64,000 nucleotides of DNA from Saussurea involucrata (GCA_033807775.1 CM066314.1:36505001-36569000); one strand, 5' to 3'. Counted from the first letter of the stretch, positions 1 through 11,227 are shown. The notes: generated by a model from the sequence alone, not told the origin. Numbers and translations are program-made.

Positions 1-879
1 ATGAGACAAGGGATTTGATGACGCAGGAAAAACCTCAATCGAGGAAAAAACCTGCGGACGACAAGGGATGTCGTCGCTGCACTATGGTCGCCAATCAGGG
101 GCGACGTCCTTGGTACTGGCGTCGGTCGTACGATGATTACAATACAAATGAAGGAAATACTTCGAAATGTAAAGTACAAGTGTTTGAATGTGAAAACAAG
201 TGTTTGTCGTGTGTGAATACAAAGTGTGAACTATCTGTCGAAGGCTGATGTCGTGCGTCGAGACTGATACTTGAGCTTTTCCTTCGAGTGTTCTTGAGTT
301 CGTTGTAGGATTCTGGCTTTCAGTACTCAATCTCCAGAGTTTGAATGTTCTTTGCTATGAGTTTGGATGATTTTCTCTGCTGTATGATGATGTTCGCTGA
401 AGTGTATTGGATGTTAATCGATGTCCCCTGAAATGAGGCTTTAGCTTGTCTTTTATAGTCTTCGCGTCATTAATTAACCCCATTAATGATTCAATCAACG
501 GCTACAACGGCTGGAAACGGTCGCCGGAGTGATTATCCATGATGATCTTCGTCCGTTACAACTATCGATCGTTGATGGTTGCGTCGGTTATATCCGTTGC
601 TCTTTAATGACTTTGACTCCTGCATTAAACACTTAACAAACGTAACAGTCAAGGTTAACGTTAGTTCGGTCGAAGGTACAATGATCTTACGCGATGGTCG
701 TACAGGACAGGCGATACTATGGTCGAGCGTCGTGGGGAACGTACGACTTACCTTTTACGAGCGACGACAGATGTTTTATGGGTTCCTGTCGAGACCTTAT
801 CTTAATACAAGATTTTACTTATGACGTGCGATTTACCTGCTCTGGTCGTGGTCGTACGACGTGATTTTTTGCCCAAACA
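1..879 (-). repeat. 3' LTR of the Tat-type element (left LTR, truncated by window edge)
   Basis: It matches 5900-6778 without gaps. It ends at the terminal CA of GCCCAAACA, directly beside the polypurine tract. A minus-strand TATA-like CTATAAAAG lies at 450-458. It is rich in GTCGT/ACGAC words, about a dozen by hand count. Confidence 0.93.
450..458 (-). promoter_or_regulatory. Candidate TATA box in Tat LTR
   Basis: CTATAAAAG on the minus strand, in element orientation; the same motif occurs at 6349-6357 in the other LTR. The active promoter would be the right-hand copy, which is the 5' LTR. Confidence 0.5.
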
Positions 880-897
880 GTTTGCCCCCAAAATTTG
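880..897 (-). other. Polypurine tract of the Tat-type element
   Basis: Read on the minus strand this is AAATTTTGGGGGCAAAC, directly abutting the TG start of the 3' LTR, as expected for plus-strand DNA priming. Confidence 0.75.
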
Positions 898-1149
898 AAT
901 ATTGAATGTCAAATTTAAGTTTTAAATTTTGTCAGAAAAAATATGACAAGTGACGGAAACTACCTTGGTTACCTTGGAACTAGGCTGGTCTGCTCTTAAC
1001 CGAACGAGAAGTCGAAAGGAGAACGAGGTCGTGACATCATGCTGACGTACGATGATGCTTACCAGATGTCGATGCCAGGTGTCGGTGATTTACTAGGGTC
1101 ATATGGAAGTCGGGGATGCGTGTCGATCTTTTGAAGGGTTCGACCTGTC

Positions 1150-1851
1150 ATGATTTCCTGCATAAATAGAGACCAAAATGGATTGTTTTCTTCAATCTTT
1201 CGAAAAGTCATCTTTTCCAGAATCTCGACTTTTTCCAAATCTTTAGTGACTGATGATCTACCGTGGGCTGTGATACCCGAATCGATGACGATGTTGGTTG
1301 CGATAGACGCGATGTTCGTGGATTCCGCGCATCTGGCGACGATGTTTTCTGCTACCACGTCGACCCTTTCGTTAGCCGGCAGGGGCGAGGGTGTAAAGAC
1401 GGGAGAGAATGATGGGGATTTTATGGAGATCAACTTTGCGTTGTCTTCATCCCTCTTGACTTACTATATCCTCGTCAGGACGAAGTCGCTCCCGCTTCTG
1501 GGGAAATATCAGCTCTTATATTTCAAGGAGCATTTTCCAGGGATCTCTATCGAAGAGATTAGACCGTGTTTGGTCGTACTTGCGTCTTTCGTAAGTTTTT
1601 ATTTCGAAACTTGTGTTTACCGACGTTTATTCTTTCGATGAGCGTTTTGCTAATACATCCTTTTTGTAATTATGCAGATGTTTCTGTTTTCCTTCACCAA
1701 ACACGTGAGGAAACTGGGGGTATTAGAGTGGAGGTCGATTGTCGAAGAGGAGATATTCCTTTCTCCAACCTTAACATTAATCTTAAGAGCCACATTCTCG
1801 GAATGCCATGGCGCGAAGGGTTGGGAGACGAATCTGGTTATACTCGTTTGA
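1150..1851 (+). CDS. Spliced antisense ORF (aORF) in the Tat element
   Basis: This ORF lies on the strand opposite to pol, between integrase and the 3' LTR. Exon 1 (1150-1590) is 147 open codons. A canonical intron (1591-1677, GTAAGT to TATGCAG) follows in phase 0. Exon 2 (1678-1851) adds 57 codons to a TGA. The predicted protein is about 204 residues, and I do not recognise a domain. Antisense ORFs at this place are known in Tat-lineage elements, usually of unclear function. Reading without splicing gives a 163-residue ORF ending at 1641, the alternative model. The exact splice phase and the location support a real gene, but no homology was tested. Confidence 0.5.
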
Positions 1852-2489
1852 TCCTTGCATCAGTTCTTCAGGATTGTCGGGATTCCGAAGGCTGAGTTTT
1901 CTTTGGGCAGAATTTACGATTGCCATGCTTCCTTAGATCTTAGGGTAGTTTCTTTTTCTGGGTTTATGAATTAGGCTTTTCATGTTTGACCGTTGGTGGT
2001 CGGGTCGTTGGTATGCAACAACTTTTGACTTTGTATTCACTTGTCCGACTATTGGTCGTTCATATGTAATCGTTCAATGAAGTTCCTTCTTTTGCTGAAC
2101 CTGTGTTTTTAATTACATATGTCGTGGATAAATGTAATACTGATCATAACAGTATGAAATAAACGGAGGATCGTGCGACTTAGGCTTTTATTACAATATA
2201 ACGGCTGAAATATATATCATCGATGTGTTAGAACATACAAAGTATTTCTAAGTTCCAGAAACTTAGATCGAGGGACCGTTTATACATTACGTATGACTGT
2301 ATCGTATCATGAAACTTTAGAATATATGCCCCTGTGATCAAACAATCGAGTCATGCACTTGGATACCTATGTCGTGTGTTCCTGCGATAAAGTTCGTTAG
2401 AGGTCGTGGTTTTTCCAACGATTTTGTGATGCTTACCGTCGTGCTGAAAACTTTGTACGATAGGAAGGCGATTTAAAAGAAATATTTTT

Positions 2490-3347
2490 TCAAGTGCGTT
2501 GCATTCCAACTTCGTGGGATTTCCTGATTGTCGAGGGTTCGAAGTCGATAGGCTCCTTTACCAACGACTTCGGAGATACGATAAGGACCTTCCCACTTGG
2601 TAGAAAGTTTACCTGCGTTGAGCTCCTGGTATTCGAGAATACTCGATGGAAGACGTAATCACCTTCTCGAAAGATTTTAACCTTTACGTGGTTATTGAAA
2701 TGTCGCTCGACTGCCTGCTTCTGTGATGCCATTCTGATCAAGGCCGATTCTCTGAGCTCTTCAAGGGCGTCGAGGTCATAACTTAAATCAACAATGTTGT
2801 GGTTGACGGATGTGTGCCTCGAAGTTGGGAGATGAACCTCGATCGGTAGGACGGCTTCGCAACCATAGACGAGAGAGAAGGGGGTTTGCCCAGTGGACGT
2901 GCGTGGCGTCGTGCGATTTGCCCATAGGACCGAAGGGAGTTCTTCAACCCACCTTCCTTTTGCGGCTTTTAATCGTTTCTTGATCGAAGCTATAATAGTC
3001 TTATTGCTTGACTCGGCAAGTCCATTAGCTTGGGGATATCTGGGAGTAGAGGTTGTTAATTTGATATTCCTGTCGTCGCAGAACTGTTGTGTCCTGTCGC
3101 TTATGAATTGGGATCCATTGTCGCAGACAATTTCGGATGGAATTCCAAACCTGCATATGATGTTATTCTGGATAAAGGAGATAACTTCTTTATCCCTAAT
3201 TTGGGAGAAGGCAACTGCTTCGACCCATTTAGAAAAGTAATCCGTGAGCACGAGGAGGAACACTTTTTGCCCCGGAGCAGGTGGTAGTTTGCCGACAATA
3301 TCCATTCCCCACCTCATGAAAGGCCATGGGACAAGCGTTGAGTGCAA
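2490..3347 (-). pseudogene. Ty3 integrase core and C-terminal region
   Basis: An open 285-residue frame carries the retroviral-type integrase core that joins element DNA to the host chromosome. The catalytic triad is visible: D in LTDYFSKW (about residue 36), D in CDNGSQF (about 98) and E in NGLAESSNK (about 134). The C-terminal part resembles the usual Ty3 tail but ends in unfamiliar residues. The N-terminal zinc-binding module is broken just upstream, where sequence between RQGY and the core is missing. This is part of a decayed pol, so a functional enzyme is unlikely. Confidence 0.88.
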
Positions 3348-3943
3348 TACCCTTGTCTGGAGACACGATTAGCCATGCTACGACCTCCTGAGTGATTACC
3401 ACATTCGCCGTCGTGCATCTCTTGGAGGATTTTCTGGGCTTGATTCTTGCTGATGACGCACCTTAAATTTAAGCCCATCGATGATCGCCGATAAAGCTTA
3501 TTTTCGATTATGACGTACTTAGATGCTTTGAATCTAATTTTTCGAGCCTCCATTTTGTCTTCGGAGAGTTGGTCGTGCACGAGGAAATTTCGAATGTCGC
3601 GTGACCAATCATCTTCTTCGTCTTCGATCTGGATGACGTCTGTGTTTCCAATGGACGGCGTTGCCAGGTGAATCATAGGAATAACATCAAATATTGGTTC
3701 AACTAAAGCTGACCCAAGGTTCGCCAATGCGTCGGCTTGAGTGTTCTGGTCTCGCGGAATATGTTCAATAGAAAAAGATTTAAATTTTTTGGTAATTTCC
3801 TTTGCCACGCTTAGATATGCTGTCATTTTTGAATCCTTGGCTGCGAATTCTCCATTGATTTGATTTACTACCAACAGGGAATCACTCTTGACATGCAGTG
3901 CGGTTGCCCCCGAGTTGTGGGCCATATTCATTCCCACGATCAA
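3314..3943 (-). pseudogene. Second RNase H domain and broken integrase zinc finger
   Basis: The 209-residue frame contains an RNase H-like stretch (AALHVKSDSLL-type motif; NTQADALANLGS near residues 66-78), which degrades RNA in the RNA-DNA hybrid. The start of the integrase HHCC finger follows (H-D-G-E-C-G-N-H near residue 177). The two cysteines of the finger are absent because the frame runs into a deletion at about 3340. The upstream RNase H half (4128 to about 3990) is joined only across a frameshift and a TGA. Confidence 0.8.
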
Positions 3944-4128
3944 GGCTTCATATTCGGCTTCGTTGTTGGTGGCCTTGAAGTCGCATCAGACCGAGTATAC
4001 CACCTTACCCCCTGTGGCGACTTTAAGATGACACCCAGTCCAGAGCCTCTAATGTTGGATGATCCGTCGACATGTAGGATCCAAGGCACGTCGTCGTGAG
4101 TCGCCACAGTGGACACTTCGAGCTCTGC

Positions 4129-5274
4129 TTATTTTTCCAACTCAGGGCTGAAATCGGCGATAAAGTCTGCCAAGGCTTGTGATTTGATCGCGGTCCTGGG
4201 TTTGAAATCAATGTCGTAACTGCTGAGATATATGCTCCACTTTGCTAAGCGACCTGTCAACTCAGGTTTCCTTAGAACAGACTTAAGAGGAAAGTTAGTT
4301 ACGACAGTAATAGGATGTGATTCGAAGTAGTGTCGTAATTTTTTAGCAGCTGTGACTAGCGACAAAAGCAGCTTTTCCATGGAAGAATACATGGTTTCTG
4401 CGTCCAAGAGAGATTTACTTACGTAGTAGATTGGTAATTGTTGTTTTTCGTCCTCTCGTGTGAGTACGGCGCTTACCGCATTTGGACTGACAGCTAAATA
4501 CAATTGTAAGACCTCATGATCATGAGGTTTCGACAACAGAGGAGGCGATGCCATATACTCTTTGAGTTTTTGCAATGCTTGCTCATAATCGTTGGTCCAG
4601 TTGAAACCTTTGTTTTTCCTGAGGACGTTATAAAACATATGACATCTATCTGAAGATCGGGAGATAAACCTGTTTAGGGCCGCTACTCGACCAGTAAGCC
4701 TTTGGACCTCCTTGAAATTTCGAGGAGATTTGATGTCGATGATGGCTTTGATTTGACTGGGGTTAGCCTCGATCCCTTGGCGAGTGACCATGTGGCCTAA
4801 GAATTTTCCAGCACTGACTCCGAAGGAACATTTGGTAGGGTTGAGCTTCATGCTATACTCCCGAAGGATGTTGAACGATTGTCTTAGATGGTCGACATGA
4901 TCGACCGCTTGCTTTGACTTGACGAGCATGTCGTCAATATATACCTCCATTGTATCGCCGAGGTGGTCTTTGAACATTTTATTCACCAGACGTTGATAGG
5001 TGGATCCTGCATTTTTTAGTCCGAAAGGCATAACTTTATAACAGTAAATACCTCGGTCCGTCATAAAAGCGGTTTTCTCCTGGTCCTCGACGTGCATTAG
5101 GATTTGGTTATACCCTGAATAGGCATCCATGAAGGTCAATAGTTCATGTCCTGCGGTTGCGTCGACCATGGCTTCGATATGCGGTAACATGAAAGGATCT
5201 TTCGGGCAAGCCTTATTGAGATCGGTGAAGTCGATACAGACCCTCCACTTTCCATTCTTCTTAGCCACGACCAC
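4129..5274 (-). pseudogene. Ty3 reverse transcriptase with RNase H
   Basis: This 381-residue open segment carries reverse transcriptase and a first RNase H. Visible motifs are WRVCIDFTDLN (about residues 10-20), LLTFMDAYSGYNQI (about 45-58), MPFGLKNAGSTYQR (about 82-95) and the catalytic YIDDMLVKS (about 112-120). RNase H motifs follow from about residue 250. The frame closes at a TAA inside what should be continuous coding sequence, and further decay follows. Upstream it is separated from the leader segment by a frameshift near 5385. Confidence 0.92.
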
Positions 5275-5471
5275 AACATTAGCAAGCCAGTCGGGATACT
5301 TTACTTCTCGGATCTTTCCTGTCTTTAGGAGGTTATCGACCTCATCGTTGATTACCTTATTTCTTTCAGGAGCGAATTTGCGCGCTTTTGCTTGACGTGT
5401 TTAAACGATGGATCGATATTGAGCTTATGAGAAATGATGTTAGGGTCAATGCCAACCATATCTTCATGCGA

Positions 5472-5693
5472 TCAGGCGAAGCAGTCAGCATATTCCTGCA
5501 AGAAAGATATTATCCTTTGCCTAAGATGGGGATCGAGAGATGAGCCTATCAAGACTTTTTGCTCGGGCTTGCTTGGGTCTAAGATGACTTCTTCTAGGCA
5601 ATAGTCACCGATGGCTTTAGGAACATCTTGTACCTTTTCAAGCTTTCCATATGCGGGGTCAGTGGTTCGCTCTGAATTTCCGCCATCTGCCAT
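5472..5693 (-). pseudogene. N-terminal remnant of Tat pol just after the leader
   Basis: The first coding segment after the 5' LTR is 73 residues. It matches in style the linker that precedes reverse transcriptase in Tat elements (PHLRQRIISFLQEYADCFA). It ends at TGA where a tryptophan codon is usual. Gag and protease should precede it, but only about 100 bp separate it from the PBS, so both were deleted. Confidence 0.7.
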
Positions 5694-5780
5694 TTTCCTG
5701 TGATAGAGAACAGAAGAAACTCCAAGAAATTATTAGTAGGGTGCACGTTCGTCGAGGATTTTCTCTAGATGAGGTCCCAC

Positions 5781-5794
5781 GGATGGCGCCAAAC
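5781..5794 (-). other. Primer binding site of the Tat-type element
   Basis: Read on the minus strand right after the 5' LTR: GTTTGGCGCCATCC. The TTTGGCGCC core is common in Ty3 elements of this group and abuts the TTAACA end of the LTR. Confidence 0.8.
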
Positions 5795-6778
5795 TGTTAA
5801 TGCAAAAAATCGCACCAAAGGGACAACTTAAGGTCGATGTGGACTTAATCAACTAAAGAAAGGATCTTTCGACGAGACGTGCGACGAAGATAAAAATAAA
5901 TGAGACAAGGGATTTGATGATGCAGGAAAAACCTCAATCGAGGAAAAAACCTGTGGACGACAAGGGATGTCGTCGCTGCACTATGGTCGCCAATCAGGGG
6001 CGACGTCCTTGGTACTGGCGTCGGTCGTACGATGATTACAATACAAATGAAGGAAATACTTCGAAATGTAAAGTACAAGTGTTTGAATGTGAAAACAAGT
6101 GTTTGTCGTGTGTGAATACAAAGTGTGAACTATCTGTCAAAGGCTGATGTCGTGCGTCGAGACTGATACTTGAGCTTTTCCTTCGAGTGTTCTTGAGTTC
6201 GCTGTAGGATTCTGGCTTTCAGTACTCAATCTCCAGAGTTTGAATGTTCTTTGCTATGAGTTTGGATGATTTTCTCTGCTGTATGATGATGTTCGCTGAA
6301 GTGTATTGGATGTTAATCGATGTCCCCTGAAATGAGGCTTTAGCTTGTCTTTTATAGTCTCCGCGTCATTAATTAACCCCATTAATGATTCAATCAACGG
6401 CTATAACGGTTGGAAACGGTCGCCAGAGTGATTATCCATGATGATCTTCGTCCGTTATAGCTATCGATCGTTGATGGTTGCGTCGGTTATATCCGTTGCT
6501 CTTTAATGACTTTGACTTCTGCATTAAACACTTAACAAACGTAACAGTCAAGGTTAACGTTAGTTCGGTCGAAGGTACAATGATCTTACGCGATGGTCGT
6601 ACAGGACGGGCGATACTATGGTCGAGCGTCGTGGGGAACGTACGACTTACCTTTTACGGACGACGACGGATGTTTTATGGGTTCCTGTCGAGACCTTATC
6701 TTAATACAAGATTTTACTTATGATGTGCGATTTACCTGCTCTGGTCGTGGTCGTACGACGTGATGTTTTGCCCAAACA
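5795..6778 (-). repeat. 5' LTR of the Tat-type element (right LTR, complete, 984 bp)
   Basis: It begins TGTTAATGC and ends CCCAAACA on the plus strand. The plus-strand sequence immediately to the right is LINE endonuclease, which sets the insertion point. The five bases 6779-6783 should recur left of the missing LTR end as the target duplication, but that lies outside the window. Confidence 0.93.
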
Positions 6779-7173
6779 GTATGTTAATAATTACTGGTGA
6801 TTTTAACGTCATTAGAGACCCAATAGAGAAGATAGGGTCGTTCTACGATCATGGTGCCGTCCGAAACTTCAACGACTTCATCGCAGAAACAGATTTAACT
6901 GAGGTGCCTTCAGTTGGTAGGCGATTTACGTGGTCTAATAGGGCAGGGTCTAAACTTAGTAAATTGGATAGATTTTTGGTATCTAGGAATTTCCTGGATT
7001 TTTGGCCCAACATGAGTTGTTACGTTCTTCCCAGAGAGAAATCTGATCACAGCCCTATCATTCTGAAAGATAGCTGGCAAGATTATGGTCCCATCCCCTT
7101 CAAGATTTTTAACTCCTGGATTGCTTCGGACGATTTTAATAGGCTGGTAGAGAAGGAGTGGGATGATGGGTAA
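6779..7173 (+). pseudogene. LINE endonuclease (C-terminal part)
   Basis: This is an apurinic-endonuclease-like domain that nicks target DNA to prime reverse transcription. Visible are ITGDFNVI at the start (the GDFN motif), GRRFTWSN, LDRFLVS and the catalytic SDHSPII. The N-terminal half is cut off by the Tat LTR. A single TAA at 7171-7173 interrupts a frame that continues into the reverse transcriptase. Confidence 0.88.
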
Positions 7174-7194
7174 TACACTCACTCGGAATGCAAA

Positions 7195-8034
7195 TTGACT
7201 GACCTGAAAAGCAAACTCAAAATGCTTAAAGACAAAATCAGGTGTTGGTGGAAAGAGAAGAAAATTGTAATGGAGGATGAAATGAAGAAGGCTATGTCGG
7301 TTATAGAAGAAGTCGATAGGGCGGTTGAGGAGGGTACATCGAATGACAGTGACATTAATAGACGTAACGAAGCATTGAGGACCAAAATGGAGAACGAAGC
7401 TAAAGTCAGTTCTGATATGCGCAAGAAATCCAAAATAAATTGGGACGTGGAAGGGGATGAAAATTCCCATTTTTTCCACGGGGTTATAAATTATAGAAGG
7501 AATAGACAAAGAATCAGAGGTGTGCTGGCCGATGGAGGGTGGAAATATGATCCGTCTGAAGTAAAGGAGGAGTTTTTGTCCTTCTTTCGGAATAAAATGG
7601 GGTCGTGTATGCATAATAGGAACAACTTTAACCTTGCTGGCCTAAAGAAGATCCCTTCCGAAGATCGAGTATGGCTTGATAGAGACTTTACAGAAGACGA
7701 AGTCAAGAAGGCGGTATGGGACTGTGGGGACGATAAGTCCCCTGGTCCAGATGGGTTCACGTTCGGTGTTATTAAACACTTTTGGCAGAGTCTTAAATCT
7801 GATTTTTTTGAAGCTATTCGTGACTTTCAGGTTAAATCTTGGATTCCAAGAGGATGCAACTCCTCCTTCATCTGTCTCGTCCCTAAAATCCCAGACCCGC
7901 AAGGATGCAAAGATTACAGGCCTATTAGCCTAGTGGGCTGTATTTATAAAGTGATAGCTAAGATTCTCGCCAACCGTCTGAGTAGGGTCATTTGCTCTAT
8001 TATCAATGGAGAAAATGGAGAAAATGGGTCAAAG
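7195..8034 (+). pseudogene. LINE reverse transcriptase, N-terminal part
   Basis: It is in the same frame as the endonuclease segment. Visible are SPGPDGFT (about residues 181-188), a PRGCNSSFICLVPKI stretch, and DYRPISLVGCIYKVIAKILANRL. The frame is lost near 8010-8035, where a deletion removes reverse transcriptase motif A and its catalytic aspartate. Confidence 0.88.
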
Positions 8035-9218
8035 CATGCTTACATTCAGCCACTACGAATGTTCTTGTTAATGGGCCTCCTTCTAATGAATTCTGTATCC
8101 GCAGTGGACTTCGTCAAGGTGACCCGTTGTCCCCTTTTATGTTTGTTATCGCAATGGAAGGTCTTCATCAGCTAATGGAGAAGGCCAAGTCTAAAAACTT
8201 GGTGAAGGGTATCGAAATCGGTTCCGGGGGATGTAATATATCCCATCTGCTCTTTGCAGACGATGTCCTTTTCATCAATAAGTGGTCGATCGAGGAGGGT
8301 AAGAATATAATCCGGATTCTTAGATGTTTTTACCTAGCCTCGGGACTAAGGCTGAATCTGTCAAAAAGCTCACTTTTTGGCATTGGAGTAGAGTCTGAAA
8401 GGTTAAGGAGGGCCGCCACAGAGCTTCTATGTAAAGCTGGAGACCTACCGTGCAAATATCTTGGGGTGCCTCTTGGAGAAAAGATGTCTAGAAGTAAAGC
8501 TTGGGAGCCTATTATTAATAAATTCCAAAGAAGACTCTCGAACTGGAAAATAAAATCCTTGTCCTTTGGAGGTAGGAAAGTTCTTTCTCAAGCAATGTTG
8601 GGTAGTCTAGCTATGTATTGTATGTCGATATATAGGGCTCCTAAAGTGGTGATTGATAAGCTTGAAAATTTGAGGAAAGATTTTTTCTGGGGTATCGAGA
8701 ACGGGCAAAGAAAAATTGCTTGGGTCAAATGGGGCACGACTATCAGGAGTAAAGAAAATGGTGGGTTGGGTATTGGAAGTATTGATGCAGCTAACATTGC
8801 TCTCTTTGTCAAATGGGTCTGGAAGTTCAGAACGGAACCGAATTCAATGTGGGCTAAAGTGATTAAGGCTATATACGGAAGGAATGGAGGAATGGTTTGT
8901 GGTCAATACGATGTCCATGTGAGCGGTCAAGGTCCATGGCGAGATGTGGGGGGAGCGATAAATAAATTAGCTAAAGTCGGTATTTACTTTGATGACATTT
9001 GTGTTAAAAAGGCGGGAAATGGACGCAATATCAGATTCTGGACTGAAAATTGGAGTGGAGCTGGAATTCTTAAAGATCGGTTTCCTAGAGCTTTCGAGTT
9101 AGAAAGTAATCCCGAAGCCACTCTAGCGGACAGAATGGGGAATGATGGGTTCGTTTGGGATTGGCGAAGGGAGGTGAGAGGAGGCCGAGAGAGGTCTGAA
9201 GTGGAGCAACTTGTGTAG
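8010..9218 (+). pseudogene. LINE reverse transcriptase, C-terminal part
   Basis: After the deletion the frame shifts. Visible are KACLHSATTNVLVNG, RSGLRQGDPLSPF and the catalytic FADD (8253-8264). They are followed by the PCKYLGVPLG and LSNWK blocks typical of plant L1-like polymerases. The frame stops at TAG 9216-9218 but resumes in the same frame, so this is one nonsense mutation in a longer ORF. Confidence 0.9.
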
Positions 9219-9221
9219 AAT

Positions 9222-9860
9222 GTGGAACCAGTTAACCTTACCGAGTCTGAAGATAAATGGAGATGGACGCTTACACCAGATGGGGTTTTTTCGATCAAAT
9301 CCGTGAGATCTGAAGCTGAGAAAAGACAACTTGACAGCGGCTCCTTTAAGACTCGTTGGAACAAGTTGGTACCGACAAAGATTAACATTTTTTTCTGGAT
9401 GGCGAATCTTAATCGTATCCCTACGAAAGATAGATTAGACCTAATGGGAATTGACATGGACAACATCCTCTGCCCTTTTTGCAACCGTGAGACAAAGTCG
9501 ATCAACCATATTATCTTTAGGTGTTGTCGGGTAAGAGAGATATGGTATAAGGTTCAAAGATGGTGGAACTTCCCTTTTTCCTCGTTCAACTCTTTTACTT
9601 CGGCTTTGGACGACATTGACGCGGCTCGTATTTCCAAGGTTCACCGCAAGGGTGTTGAAGCCATTTTCATGGTTACTTGCTACTCCATATGGTGCTTTAG
9701 AAACAAACTCCTTTTCGATAAGTCCAAGACTAGAATGAGTGAATTGTTTGATTTCGTTGTCAGTAAGTCTTTTAGATGGGTGAAATATAGATGCAAGGGG
9801 AGTCGAAGAAACTTTGTTGAGTGGAGTTTGTCTCCCTCATCTTGTATTGGGTCTATGTAA
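9222..9860 (+). pseudogene. LINE C-terminal zinc-binding region (zf-RVT)
   Basis: The frame continues 212 codons after the TAG. The block WNKLVPTKINIFFWMANLN, then CPFCNRETKSINHIIFRCC, is the zf-RVT signature at the C-terminus of plant L1-like ORF2. The natural stop at 9858-9860 is followed by a 55-bp 3' UTR and the A tract. Confidence 0.85.
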
Positions 9861-9924
9861 CCTTGTTTGTTTGCTAGCCTCTGGCTAGCCTCTCCTTAAT
9901 CGATCTGCCGTTTCCAAAAAAAAA

Positions 9925-10903
9925 CTTGGTCATAAATATTTGGAATCTTCATGTAGTTGAGTTTCACATGCTAAGTATTTGATATGCGAGGATTGTCTTT
10001 ATGCTATGACTTATATGAATCAATTTATATGTTTTCTTACTATGGTACGAAGTTATGGATGTCTATCTCCTTATGCACGAGGATTTAGACCTTTATGGAC
10101 TAATTGTTCATTTTATTGTTGGCCGTATTGGATCACCAGCGAGTAGGCAATGGGGGACATTGGGGTCCTTGAGGTGTAACTCGTCTAGTTCGGATATGCA
10201 ATATGGTCCCATAAGTCCTTGAGGTGTAACTCGACGGAGTAGGCACTAAAAGCATGGTACGAGATGGTTTGAGGTTGTGATGTCTTTATGGCATGGGAAC
10301 TAGGACCGGGACTTGAGGTGCTATCCGATAACGTCGTGGGTGACTCCATTCCCGTGTTCTTGTCACCCCGACGGTAACGGGTCTCCCCCGTATTTTGTTA
10401 CGAAAGAAACGTTTCTCGGTTATATAATTATGTTCAGGTGGGAACGCTTAACGAATTGAATTGTGGTAATTTGAGTTCACACGGAGCCGGTAACATTATT
10501 TTGTGTCTTTTTGTCACAATTATATAAATGTGTATTTCTTGTAATCTCGCTAGACTTTTGTCTAAGACTTGGTGTTGCATGTTTATGGATTACAGGTACC
10601 ACTAGCGGTGTCTAAATCTTGTTGAGTTGCCGACCATGCTAGGAGCTTGGAGGGTCGGGCTTTTGGGGATTCGAGATGGGAGATTTTTGGAGATATAGTG
10701 ACACCCGGATTAATCTAGTTTACTTTAAATTCTAGATTAATAGGTTGTTGTGATTTATGTCTCAATACTCCTATGTTTAATCATTGTCCAAACTATCCCA
10801 TTGCATTTAAGGGTTATATATAGTTGGATTATATTTCGAGGTTTAAATTTACCCATTTTCCGGAAATCCCCTATATTCATCATATAAATTTTAGGGTGTT
10901 ACA
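9925..10903 (+). repeat. Partial 5' LTR of Tekay element 1
   Basis: It matches 14352-15310. It ends with TTTTAGGGTGTTACA. It contains CTTGAGGTGTAACTC twice and a third related copy, a pattern shared with the other Tekay family in this window. Confidence 0.9.
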
Positions 10904-11227
10904 AGTGAACTAGGTGTGCTAGTATGATGCCTAGACTTAAGTTGAGACCATTAAGTGTTGAAATGTGAGGAAATTTGGATGGTGACATTAAGATGGGACG
11001 TTTCGGAGTCAACGGAAATTACATTATTGTGAATTATGAAAGTGGTAATGAGAATTCTTATGTGTAGTATGTTCATAATTTCAATTAGCTACTGCTATTA
11101 TGAATATATTGTTACGTGAGCATGCTTGATTGCTATAATTATGAGGATCAATGATTGTTCTAGTACGTTTCTTTATGTATAGCTTATAGCCATGTACTTA
11201 TTTTATTCTCGAATGTGACAGACAGAA

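Larger units (their letters stand above)
1..6778 (-). mobile_element. Ty3/Gypsy Tat-lineage LTR retrotransposon lacking gag, inserted in a LINE
   Basis: This is an LTR retrotransposon read on the minus strand; the window cuts off about 105 bp of its left LTR. The two LTRs align without gaps at an offset of 5899, and in element orientation they begin TGTTTGGGC and end TTAACA. A PBS and a polypurine tract flank the interior. The order of pol domains (RT, RNase H, integrase) identifies Ty3/Gypsy; the reverse transcriptase style and the ORF antisense to pol suggest the Tat lineage. No capsid or protease is encoded, and pol carries stops, frameshifts and a deletion, so the copy cannot be autonomous. 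LINE sequence starts immediately after the right LTR, so this element sits inside a LINE. By hand count the LTRs differ at about 17 of 879 sites, mostly transitions. Confidence 0.9.
6779..9924 (+). mobile_element. L1-type LINE, 5' part displaced by the Tat insertion
   Basis: This non-LTR retrotransposon carries, in order, endonuclease, reverse transcriptase and a zf-RVT region, followed by a short 3' UTR and an A tract (9916-9924). The upstream part (ORF1 and the endonuclease N-terminus) is not here and should lie left of the window, beyond the Tat element. Sequence after the A tract matches the interior of a Tekay LTR at 14352, so the LINE inserted into that LTR. At the uninterrupted site, 14330-14352 is a TA microsatellite followed by ACTTGGTCATAAAT. 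Stops and an internal deletion show the copy is dead. Confidence 0.9.
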
